Origin: Ulvibacterium marinum
GTDB taxonomy: Bacteria > Bacteroidota > Bacteroidia > Flavobacteriales > Flavobacteriaceae
Direction of reading: 5' to 3'
DNA length: 64,000 nucleotides
NCBI RefSeq assembly: GCF_003626755.1
Contig: NZ_RBCJ01000002.1
Span: 1-64,000 of the forward strand
Made by a program: the position numbers and the translations under genes. Of the stretch, positions 26,416 through 35,700 are shown in pieces. How positions within the stretch are numbered: the stretch's first letter is position 1; each line of letters opens with the position of its first letter. Under the pieces are notes generated by a model. The model was not told where the DNA came from and did no database searches. It saw nothing but the letters and a program-made list of their open reading frames with translations.

Positions 26416-28770
26416 CTATTGTTTTAGAATCCAGACATCGGTTATCCGAGATTGCTGTCTCCAGTTAAGATGGTCCTCATCCGGTTTATCGAAGGTTATG
26501 TTTAGTTTACCATCCGTTATTAACTCTTTGGGAAGCGGAAATTCCTTGAATTGTTCAAATCCCTTTTCGTATTTGCTAGGTTTTAAGAGCTCGCCATTTG
26601 CCCTTAAAAGAGCTTCCCCATAACCGGAAACGCGAATGATATACTCCGAATTAGGGTCCAACCCGTAATACGCCAAGGTGGGACTGAACTGAAAGAGTTG
26701 TGTGGAGAGCCGTTTTCTACTAAGACCGTTATTTTCCCACAGGTAATCTATAGCATCATCGGTCTTAGAGGTCACATGTTTGGCGTCAGCGCTGGAAATG
26801 TTGTCATAGAAGCTTCCTGAACCTGGATCTTCATAGGTTCTAAGGAATTCCAACCGCTTTAATTTTTCATCTTCGGTTTTTAGAAGGCTAATTTTTTTGA
26901 ATTCATCCTCAAGCCACCATCGGTTGTTCAATGGATGGTCGATAAAGTCGAGAATGGCGCCCCTTTCGGAACCGCTGGCATTGTACTTTTCCACACTTGT
27001 TTGGGCTCCTACCGAATGGAACAGGGCTTCGGCATATTCAAAGACCTTATTCTTCAAATGTTGGGATATGGGTTCGTTATCTGCTTTTTGCATATGGGCC
27101 AGTGCTTTTTCCATCGCTTTTTCGGCCCCCATTTCCGGGGCTGCCTTGAATATTTCGTAAGCCTCTGACTCCAATTTCTTTTCGTATGCCGAACGATCTT
27201 GGATATAGGCGTCATAGTAGGCGCGCATAATTAACTGCTGCCACCGCCAATTATCCCGTAGCCCAGGATTTCCAGTCTCCAAGCCTTGCCAAAGGGCCAA
27301 GGTTTTTTGAACCGTGGGATTATCCGATAACGGCCCCTCCCAGTTTTTTTCAAGGGCAAAGATGCCCTCTGCCGCTGTTTCCGCCACTTCCGAGCCAAAG
27401 AAGAAACGACAATACTCCGTAATCGTCTTGTTTAAATCGATGTTTGGATTCCATCCCAATTGACTCCATACGACTTTGTTGACATCATCATGGGAACCAT
27501 CCGAATAGGTAATAAACCCATCCGTATGTTGCGTGTCCTCATTAAAGAGTTTGGCGTAGTGCCGGGGTTGGGGGTTGCAGGGCTCCCGACCTAAGGTCAA
27601 TGCAAAAGCCTGATCCCAATTAGCCGCAGGGTAGTGACAGCGTACGGTATGGGTAATATCTGGATAAAACCGATGCTTGTATTTTTTAGGCAGTAATTGG
27701 CGTTCCAATGCAATGGGAGGGCTGCTGGGCCCGTAAACCAATCCCGTGAGCCAATCTGGATCGTGTTCTTCTAGATAATTGAAAAAGTATTCCGCCTTTT
27801 CCTCTTCAAAGCCTTGCAACGAAACCCAAATACCCGCCTTAGGATGGTGCTTTTTAAGTATTTCCGAAAGGTCTTGCAAGTAGGGCATAAGATCCGATGG
27901 ATGGTTGTCGCCAGGGTCGCCCCCTGGTACAAAAACCCCATCAAGCCGTGGACATCTTGCGTAAAAGGCCTCTTGTTGGGCAAGGCCTTCCTTATGTGCA
28001 TCCTTTTCCGTTAAATCCCGTGGTGCCGGGGTCCAAGCCCAATAATCGGCCTGGTACTTGTTGCAAATTTTGCTGAGTTCCACTTCCATTTTTTGGGGAT
28101 GAACCTTAAAATGGACACTGGAATTGGGGTCTTGAAAAGGAATGTTCTCAAAACTATTGGCTCCGAACAATACCTGTTCCCGAAAGTGCTGATCAAATTG
28201 TTCCACGGTCCATGAATCCCAAGAATTGGCCGTATTTCGATAACCAAATTGATGTCCCCGAATGGCGTATTTCGGCGATTCTGAAAAATCGGTATCCCTG
28301 GCAATTTGTAACTGCCCATTCCCTATTTGCGCCGTACGGAGGAGTTTGCCTAGTCCATAAAGTATACCACGGACGTCTGCCCCTATAACCCAGAGGATGT
28401 CTTTTCCGTTTTTCTGAATATGTACCAGGCGATATGCTTCGGCCGGCATTGTTTCCATATCTTGAACCTCAGGTAATGGCTCTCCGAACAAATCAGGGTC
28501 GTCTTGCAAGGCAAGACCTATGATAGTTCCGTTTTCCCAATTCTTGCCCATTTCAAGCTTCGGGCCATTGCGTTTGTGGAGCTCTTCGAACAAAATAGTT
28601 TTAGAGGTACTTCTAAACTGTTCCTCAAGGGTTGTACTTATTAGGAGGGTGGCCTTCGAAAATTTCAATATATCAGAATCCTTTTTACTACATGCGTTGG
28701 TGAAGGGTACTAGCAGTAAGCATAGGAGTAGTTTAAGAATATGGCAACGTGCGATACTTGAATTCATCAT
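26416..28770 (-). CDS. Lipoprotein alpha-glucuronidase-superfamily glycosidase candidate (second copy)
   Basis: 784 aa. Lipoprotein signal FTNACSK. A GH67N-like N-terminal domain (about 40-155, ending IGADVRGILYGLGKLLR) is followed by a barrel-like region with AIRGHQFGYR, FGANSFENIP, VPGGDPGD, WVSLQGF, YPDITHTV and YSDGSHDDVNK. Every block has a counterpart in 8944-11400, so they are paralogues; the present copy is lipid-anchored, the other has a Sec signal. The C-terminal part is a beta-rich domain ending DVWILK. The first two codons are both ATG. Likely an exo-glycosidase of the SusCD operon; the sugar released is unknown, with a uronic acid or hexosamine the best guess. Confidence 0.65.
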   Translation of the reverse strand: MMNSSIARCHILKLLLCLLLVPFTNACSKKDSDILKFSKATLLISTTLEEQFRSTSKTILFEELHKRNGPKLEMGKNWENGTIIGLALQDDPDLFGEPLPEVQDMETMPAEAYRLVHIQKNGKDILWVIGADVRGILYGLGKLLRTAQIGNGQLQIARDTDFSESPKYAIRGHQFGYRNTANSWDSWTVEQFDQHFREQVLFGANSFENIPFQDPNSSVHFKVHPQKMEVELSKICNKYQADYWAWTPAPRDLTEKDAHKEGLAQQEAFYARCPRLDGVFVPGGDPGDNHPSDLMPYLQDLSEILKKHHPKAGIWVSLQGFEEEKAEYFFNYLEEHDPDWLTGLVYGPSSPPIALERQLLPKKYKHRFYPDITHTVRCHYPAANWDQAFALTLGREPCNPQPRHYAKLFNEDTQHTDGFITYSDGSHDDVNKVVWSQLGWNPNIDLNKTITEYCRFFFGSEVAETAAEGIFALEKNWEGPLSDNPTVQKTLALWQGLETGNPGLRDNWRWQQLIMRAYYDAYIQDRSAYEKKLESEAYEIFKAAPEMGAEKAMEKALAHMQKADNEPISQHLKNKVFEYAEALFHSVGAQTSVEKYNASGSERGAILDFIDHPLNNRWWLEDEFKKISLLKTEDEKLKRLEFLRTYEDPGSGSFYDNISSADAKHVTSKTDDAIDYLWENNGLSRKRLSTQLFQFSPTLAYYGLDPNSEYIIRVSGYGEALLRANGELLKPSKYEKGFEQFKEFPLPKELITDGKLNITFDKPDEDHLNWRQQSRITDVWILKQ

Positions 28771-29014
28771 ACTTAGGCTTCAAATCGTTTTATCGAACAG
28801 GTTTCATGATATGAAGTTAGCTACTACATGTAATGGGGTAGGTGATACACAAATCTATCTTAAAATTCCTGAGAAGCTTTATGATATATTATTCGTTCCT
28901 CATGTTATTTTACCCGAATCGTCCCATATTTCCATTTCCGTTGGCAGATTGGCAAATATAACATCGGCGGACAACCGAGATTCGTAGAAAGCCCTTGGGT
29001 TAGGAAAAGGTGGC

Positions 29015-29731
29015 TTATTCAATATCCTTTGCGCAACGGAAACCTACGGGATAGGCCCGTATATCCTCTGGTAACAAGTAGTAACGTTGCGTAGTCCGCA
29101 AAAAGGACTGGTTGTTAAAATTGGAGCCTCCCCGCATAACCTTGTATGTCTCGCCGTATTCTTCCATAGGTGTTTGGTTTCCGGGATAGGGCTGGTACCA
29201 ATCATTGGTCCACTCCCAGACTCCACCGGCCATATCATAGCACCCATATGGGCTTTCGGGTTTGGCTATGGCCGTTCCACGGGTACTCTTTTGATCCCAG
29301 ACCACATAGGTGCTATCATAGGTATCTCCCCAGGGAAACATACGGCCATCCGTGCCCCGCGCCGCTTTTTCCCACTCCTTTTCCGTGGGCAATCGTTTTC
29401 CGGCCCATTTGGCATAGGCATCGGCCTGTGACCAAGTAACTACGGCCGCGTTACTCTTCTTGTCTTCAGGAAAACGAAACGTCGGGTCGAACTGGGCAAA
29501 TTCGGCATTGCTTATCTCGTAGCGATCAATGAAGAAGGCTTTGGTAGAAGCGATGTGTTTGGGCCTTTCATCCGGATCTCCGATTTCGCTGCCCATGATA
29601 AACGTTCCCGCTGGAACATAAACCATGCCTTTAGGTGGTTCGGGTGGTTTAGGTAAAGTTTGTGAAAAGGTAATAAAAGTCCCAAGGACATAGAATACCA
29701 ATAGGCCGAGGTGTTTTGAAAAAAAGTGCAT
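29015..29731 (-). CDS. Exported SUMF1/FGE-fold protein without the FGE cysteine pair
   Basis: 238 aa from ATG 29729-29731, which begins a clean signal peptide (MHFFSKHLGLL...). A start ten codons upstream (29761) would overlap the preceding gene. The FGE-sulfatase fold is clear: MVYVPAGTFIMGS, EISNAEFAQF, RLPTEKEWEKAARG, MFPWGD, YGCYDMAGGVWEWTND, KVMRGGSN and GFRC. The catalytic Cys pair of true formylglycine-generating enzymes, normally after the RGGS block, is missing (RTTQRYYLLPED), so it should not activate sulfatases; indeed no sulfatase gene is in the window. It probably binds sugar or peptide. It sits between two proteins of the SusC operon. Confidence 0.75.
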   Translation of the reverse strand: MHFFSKHLGLLVFYVLGTFITFSQTLPKPPEPPKGMVYVPAGTFIMGSEIGDPDERPKHIASTKAFFIDRYEISNAEFAQFDPTFRFPEDKKSNAAVVTWSQADAYAKWAGKRLPTEKEWEKAARGTDGRMFPWGDTYDSTYVVWDQKSTRGTAIAKPESPYGCYDMAGGVWEWTNDWYQPYPGNQTPMEEYGETYKVMRGGSNFNNQSFLRTTQRYYLLPEDIRAYPVGFRCAKDIE

Positions 29732-29747
29732 AATAGTGGTATTGTGG

Positions 29748-30971
29748 TTACCAGTTTTCATCGATCAAGTTATAGTATCTTCCAAACCAATAGTTCCGTA
29801 TCATGGCGGCGGCAGTACCTTCTTCCTCGGCCACCACTTGTTTATAGGTACCGTCCTCTTGCGGCACGTTGAATGTCCTGGTTTTACGATCAAAACCCCA
29901 CATGTCCTTTATAGTCTGGATGCGATGGTCGTTCAGTACATTTTCATCCATAAGTACTTGATAGACCATGATAAACCATATGGAACTTTCAAAGCTGAAT
30001 TCCATATCCTTCCAATCATGCCAGTGACGGTTAAGGTTCATACGATATTTGATCAGCAAGTTAGGGTCTTCTTCGTAGCGCATCACCATATAAAGTGACC
30101 TTGCCGCGTGGTAATCGTCTCCCGGGTTTCGCCACTCCTTGGGAAACAAGAGTTTTGAATTTATTTGATCGTCATCGTAGTGATAGCGATCAATGAGCAT
30201 ATGATAGGCTGCGGAATACCGCTCCTTGCCCGTGATTTTATGGGCCACTTTAAGGCCTGCCAACATAATCAATGAATTGAGCGCTTGATGCGGAAGGTCT
30301 GGGCAGAGATTGCCCCACAGGGTCATTTTTCCGTCCAAATCGGTCAGTTTAAAATTGTCATCAATGATCCTGCCCACAAAACGATCGATAAGTTGGGCTA
30401 CTTGTTCTTTGTGTGCTCTGTCGGCGCAAAGTTCCCAATAGGTGCCCAATCCATAAAAAATAGAGGTGAACTTGTCAATGCTAAGGTCACCTAACCACCG
30501 ATACTCGGGCATGGAGGTAGATCGGTGCCATTCGTTGTACCATAGCACCTTTTCATGCCAAAGGGGCTTGTCCGTCTTGTTGTAACTTCGGGCAAAAAGC
30601 CCATCTACACCGGTAACCCTTTCCAATTTTAGTATGGCCTCAAAAATTTGATCGGCAATACGCCTGTCCTTGGGGTCTTTGGTAATGGCGTACTTATGGG
30701 AATACGCGGCCAGCATTTCACTAGTGGGATCAAGACAATCGGCTTGTTTACCTATTAGGGGCTTTTCAAGACCTGCTGGCGGAAAAAACACCCGTTGCAT
30801 AATAGCCCCTTCGTTCCAGTGGTTACCCAACATTAATGCATCGAACATTTCCACCTTTTTGTGCAGGGGATCCGTTTTTCTGGGAAAGGCATTGACTTTT
30901 TGTCCCTTTACGGGTACCCACGGCCCACAAAGGCAATTCATGAGTAATATAAATAAAAATCGTTTCCGCAT
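29748..30971 (-). CDS. Exported stand-alone helical-domain protein (propeller-less homologue)
   Basis: 407 aa with a Sec signal peptide (ending PVKGQ). It has no propeller. It aligns along its length with the C-terminal domain of 16022-18256 and 24121-26400: SEMLAAYSHKYAITKDP, VDGLFARSYN, LGDLSIDKFT, LTDLDGKMTLWGN, LNSLIML..., TGKERY and YWFGRYYNLI at the C-terminus. The shared Asp, Trp and Gly positions suggest a common active site in an (alpha/alpha)-barrel-like enzyme. It is the first gene after SusD, the position usually held by a surface glycan-binding protein or key enzyme, so a direct role on the SusCD ligand is likely. The reaction is unknown. Confidence 0.65.
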   Translation of the reverse strand: MRKRFLFILLMNCLCGPWVPVKGQKVNAFPRKTDPLHKKVEMFDALMLGNHWNEGAIMQRVFFPPAGLEKPLIGKQADCLDPTSEMLAAYSHKYAITKDPKDRRIADQIFEAILKLERVTGVDGLFARSYNKTDKPLWHEKVLWYNEWHRSTSMPEYRWLGDLSIDKFTSIFYGLGTYWELCADRAHKEQVAQLIDRFVGRIIDDNFKLTDLDGKMTLWGNLCPDLPHQALNSLIMLAGLKVAHKITGKERYSAAYHMLIDRYHYDDDQINSKLLFPKEWRNPGDDYHAARSLYMVMRYEEDPNLLIKYRMNLNRHWHDWKDMEFSFESSIWFIMVYQVLMDENVLNDHRIQTIKDMWGFDRKTRTFNVPQEDGTYKQVVAEEEGTAAAMIRNYWFGRYYNLIDENW

Positions 30972-30988
30972 GCTCGTAAAGATAAAAC

Positions 30989-31008
30989 TGCCCGGGTTTC
31001 CCCGGGCA
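30989..31008 (-). terminator. Hairpin between susD and the downstream enzyme genes
   Basis: A perfect 8-bp GC-rich stem, TGCCCGGG / CCCGGGCA, with a four-base loop lies between the stop of susD (31067) and the start at 30971. Read on the minus strand it is followed by a TTTTAT run. It may act as an intercistronic attenuator or RNA-stabilising structure that keeps SusC/SusD expression above that of the downstream genes. Confidence 0.55.
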
Positions 31009-31066
31009 ATTTAAAACTAACTCAAAACAACATCAAATCAATTTACGATGTTTTTTAATTACCGTA

Positions 31067-32761
31067 CTACCATGGCTCCGTAACGCCTTGCAGTATCCAA
31101 GGCTTGGACCATTGGCTATCCCCTGAATCGTTTGAGGGATTACTCTCCGTAAACCCTGTGGTCTCCAAGCGGCCAACGGCATCCAGCCAATTGGCTCCAT
31201 TAGAATTTTTATCCGAATCATCGTATACAAAGCGAACGGGAATAACACTGGAAACCGCCCAAGGTCCGGGGGCCAGATCAGGAAGTCCTGTACGCCTCCA
31301 ATCCAAATAGGCCTCGGAAGCCGCGGTGAAGGAAGCAATCCATTTTTGCCACATAATTTGCTCCAAGGTGCCATCATAGGCTATTTCGGGCTGGGCTATG
31401 TAATCGTCATATTGATCATCGATGCCCCAGGCTTCAAACGAGGCCCGTATACCTTCTTCATATAATGCTCCCGCATCCCCTGAGCCCCATCCTCTTTGGG
31501 CGGCCTCGGCCTTTAAAAAGCTAAGCTCGGAATAGGAGAACATACGGGATTTCAGGTAATCCCCGGAGCGCTCCCTAAATTGGACGTTCAACTCGGAGGT
31601 GTGTACGCTGGACACTTCCCTGTCCGTATTGGGGTTTAGGTTATACGCCACGGGATCCGCATTGAGTACCGATACGGGAAGGCCTACATATACGCTACTG
31701 GTGTCTATAAGTACGTTATTCCCGTCTGCAGCGATATCGAACCAAGTGTCCGGGTCATAAATAAAATAGTTGTTATTGGCCAAGGAATCCTGATTGATGT
31801 ACCGAATACCAGAAAGAATGGTATCCCTCACGTTATTTGGAATCTCGTCACTGGGCTGCACTTGAATAGGGATGGCTACGGGTGCAAACCAAATATCCTG
31901 TCTGGGATCGTTCCATTCCTTTAACAAATCCACCAAGGTGGCACAGGGACGGATCCGAGTAAATCCGGAGGAGTTTCCTTCCTGAAAGAAATTAGGCCAG
32001 GAATCGTCATCGTTGTTGCCAAGGAAAGGAATGGACAACTCCTCGTCCACACTCTCGAACATGGGCTTGGATAGCGTAGCTTCTACCCCGCTTTGGGCAA
32101 ATGAGGGATCTTTTTCGCTCAATCGCATGTAGTAGCGAAGCGTCATGGCATTGGCAAATTTTTCCCATCGCTCCACATCGCCATTAAAGAAAATATCACT
32201 AGTAACGCCAACACCAGCTGGCGGATTGGTCCCAAAAATGGCCGCGGCCTCTTGGAACATCTCAATAATTCCTTTGTAAATGTCTTCAGAGGAATCGTAT
32301 ACCGGGGTGGGATACTCAATGGGATTCAGGGATTGACTAAAGGGAACGTCGCCGTAGTAATCCACCAAAAGGCCATAGTTATATGCTTGCAGTACCTTAA
32401 CAACCCCAATAAGAAAATTATTGGATTGTTCCGTAGCTAGGTCCTCGGCCAATTGCAGGGTTCTTAGGTTATCGTAAAAGTCGGGCCAGTCAGTATCGCC
32501 GGAGCCGTCCCATTCATATTTATGGTCACCCCAGCCCTGCTTTTGGGTGTGCTGCATCCAGGCTCCCAAGTATTGGGAATACCCATCCTCGGTAGTATTC
32601 CGTAGTAAGGATACCATAACGTTGGTGACCAAAAAGTTGGGGTCACCTTCATTAAGCCCTACCCCATTGGGGTTTTCATTAATATCGGTAATGTCTTCAC
32701 AGGATGACAATACCATAACTGCGGCCATGGCACCCAAGACAATTTGTTTTAGATATTTCAT
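31067..32761 (-). CDS. susD: SusD/RagB-family glycan-binding lipoprotein
   Basis: 564 aa. Lipoprotein signal VMVLSSC (Cys 21), then EDITDINENPNG, the usual SusD start. Further family features: helical TPR-like segments around LQLAEDLATEQSN and YNYGLLVDYYGDVPFSQS, a block with RYYMRLSEKDP, and MWQKWIASFTAASEAYLDWRRTG near the C-terminus. SusD caps the SusC channel on the cell surface and binds the oligosaccharide. It is 33 bases downstream of susC, so one transcription unit. The set of aromatic residues that would name the ligand cannot be read off. This is the SusD-like 2 type by the DWRRTGLP block. Confidence 0.9.
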   Translation of the reverse strand: MKYLKQIVLGAMAAVMVLSSCEDITDINENPNGVGLNEGDPNFLVTNVMVSLLRNTTEDGYSQYLGAWMQHTQKQGWGDHKYEWDGSGDTDWPDFYDNLRTLQLAEDLATEQSNNFLIGVVKVLQAYNYGLLVDYYGDVPFSQSLNPIEYPTPVYDSSEDIYKGIIEMFQEAAAIFGTNPPAGVGVTSDIFFNGDVERWEKFANAMTLRYYMRLSEKDPSFAQSGVEATLSKPMFESVDEELSIPFLGNNDDDSWPNFFQEGNSSGFTRIRPCATLVDLLKEWNDPRQDIWFAPVAIPIQVQPSDEIPNNVRDTILSGIRYINQDSLANNNYFIYDPDTWFDIAADGNNVLIDTSSVYVGLPVSVLNADPVAYNLNPNTDREVSSVHTSELNVQFRERSGDYLKSRMFSYSELSFLKAEAAQRGWGSGDAGALYEEGIRASFEAWGIDDQYDDYIAQPEIAYDGTLEQIMWQKWIASFTAASEAYLDWRRTGLPDLAPGPWAVSSVIPVRFVYDDSDKNSNGANWLDAVGRLETTGFTESNPSNDSGDSQWSKPWILQGVTEPW

Positions 32762-32794
32762 TATAATATTCTTTTTATGAGTTATAAAAATCGC

Positions 32795-35700
32795 TTAGAA
32801 GCCAAAATTAAGTCGCACACCAACGGGAATGGCAAATGGGTTGGCATTATAGCGTTCTATACCTTGTTTGAACAAAACTCCGGTGTCGCCCACACCTCCG
32901 GTAGAAGGTTGGAAGGCTACTTCGGGGTCTATGCCGATATCCGCCGCGGTCCAAAGAATAATGTTTCGGCTGAACAGGGATATCGAGGCCTTGGTAAACC
33001 CTATGCTTTTCAGGTATTTATTAGGCAATGCATACGTAAAGGAAATTTCCCGTAGTTTAACGAAATCGGCATCAAAGGTGGCGTTACGGGTAAAGTCCCA
33101 GCCGTAGTGATCTTGATATCGCGTAGTAATGGTTCCGGGACCGCCAAGGTTTTCACCAATAATGTTCCCGTCATCATCCACAATAACCCCGGGCATAAAG
33201 ACCCCATCGTTTAGAGTAATACCTCCTTCCGTATGCTCCAGACCTCCCATTTCTGCGGTAGGGCCTCCTACCAATACATAGAAATCACCGTCCGGGGATA
33301 GGTATTGATCCGCATTGGCCCTTAAGAAGCCGGGAACATCGTCCACTCCGCTCAGATCTACTAATTTGTCCAACCAGCGTTGGGTGCGCATATCCGATTC
33401 ATTGTAACGATAGGTCTGGGAAACGAATTGTCCGCCCTTGCGCCAGTCGAAGTTCATGGATAGGGTGAAGTTCTTGTAGGATATACTTGTTGTCATCCCC
33501 GCATTGAAGTCAGGATTAAAATTACCGATTACATCCGCAACCCTGTTCCCATCGGCATCTTGAAGCGTTCTATCACTACTTTCAAAACCACCTTGATCGA
33601 TTACCGGCCATCCAAAATACTCGGAATTGGGATCTTCTATACGTACCATTCGGGCGTCCACTATTTGGCCTATTTCATCGCCTTCCCAGGAATAGGCACC
33701 ACCTCTGGCATCATTCCACAATCGTATAAAGGGCGTACCCTCGGGGAGGTCAACGATTTTAGAGACATTGGTGTTAAAGATAAAGCTCATGTCCCAATTC
33801 CAAACGTCATTGTCTACTATAGTAAGACCAAGGGAGGCCTCAAAACCTTCACTGCTGGTCTCACCGGCGTTGATAAGCTGTGAGGAGTACCCGGTGGATG
33901 AAGGGAAATCTACGTTAAAAATCTGGTTGGTGTTTCGGGCACTATAGTAGGTCGCATCTGCCCGCAATCGATTTTGAAAAAAGGCCAGTTCTATACCAGC
34001 TTCCCAAGATTTACTAAGTTCGGCGGAATAACTCGGGTTCAGCAAAGTGCCCGGTACGGAAAGTGTAGGTGCCGAGCCCCAATAACCCCCATTGCTCAAT
34101 ACGTTGGTTATTGCATAGGGGTTTGTATCATTACCCACCTCGGCATATCCGGAGCGTAGTTTTAACAAGGATACTTTAGGTCCTAAATCTACCAGTTCGT
34201 TCACCAATAGACTGGCGGATATCGAAGGGTAGAAAAAGGAATTGTTCCCTTCGGGCAAGGTACTGGACCAATCGTTTCGAGCCGTAAGATCTATAAAAAG
34301 CGTATTGGCAAAACCTAGGTTCAAAACACCATATAAACTATTTATCTTTCTATGCGATTCTTCGTTCTCGTACCTGAGGTTTCCAGGTGCAATATTGGAG
34401 ATGCGGAAAAGGTTGGGTACCTCTAGACCCGTCCTATTTTGGTTCCCTATGAGGGAGTTGGCGCTCTTGGCATCCCGAATATTACCCCCGGCCGAAACCG
34501 AAAAGTCCCAGTTATCATAGGCCTTGCGGTATGATAAAAGGAAGTCGGCATTTATTTCACGTTGATCGATGTTTTGAAGTCCATAGGTACCATTTATGGC
34601 TCGATCATAGCCACTGGATATTTTGGTTTCCCGTTCTTCGTTATACCCATCATAGGTATAGCGCCCCATTAGGTTGAGTCCGGGCAACAACTCCCAATCT
34701 ACTTTAATATTGCCAAAGATTCTATTTCGTTTAAAACTGTTTAGGGCTTCGTTGGCCAGGAAATAAGGGTTGTTTTGACTAATGTCCGTGGGGTCTTCTC
34801 CAAAGGAATAGGGCGAGTGTTGTCTTAACCCTTCAAAACCGTCCAACCAGTAATCCTCCATTTGCCGAACGTCAATATGAGGGGATAGTTGATACAGGGC
34901 ATGAATTGGATTTACGCCACGATCCCCCCCAGGTCGGTTATTGGAACCGTTTTTCACATAGTTCAAATTTGAGGAGACCGTAACCTGCTCGCTCAGTTTT
35001 ACGGAAGAATTAAGGCTGATCCCTGTCCTTTTAAGATCGGTGTTGGGAACAAAGCCGGTATTGTCCATGTTGTTTACCGATAGTCGGTAACTTATATTTT
35101 CACTACTGTTTTCAATGGATATGTTTTGGGTAGCGGTAACGGCCGTCTGAAAAAAGTTTTCAGGATTGCTGTACGACCTTAATTCCCGGGCCACGGGTAC
35201 ACCGGATTCGATTTCCTGTTGGGAATAGGGCCATTGAATGGCATTAATGCCCTTGTCCAATTCGGGTCCTGCCCAGGCGGATGCGCCCTCATTGATCAAA
35301 AGGGCCCCAAAGGCGTTTGAAGGAAAGTTATCTTCCGTATAAGGACGATCCCCGGAAGCAAAACGCCTGTGAGAATTTATATAGCGGAAGGGAATGTCGA
35401 AAACCGTACTTGAGGTTACGGTTATGCCCAACCCTTTTTTCGCCTTACCTGATTTGGTCGTAATCAATACCACCCCATTACCGGCACGTGATCCATATAA
35501 AGCCGCGGCACTGGCCCCTTTTAATATGGAAACATTTGCGATATCGTCCGGATTGATATCCGATATGGGATTTCCGAAGTCTACGGTGTTCCGATCTCCG
35601 AATCCACTAACGTTGTTAAGGGTGTTAAAAATGGGTGTACCATCGATAACGAATAAAGGCTGGTTGTCCCCCGTTAAGGAATTCGCCCCACGGATGACCA

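Noticed and set aside
28520-28987. 155-codon plus-strand frame at the start of the GH67N-like gene
   Set aside because: Mostly antisense to a clear lipoprotein gene; no domain.
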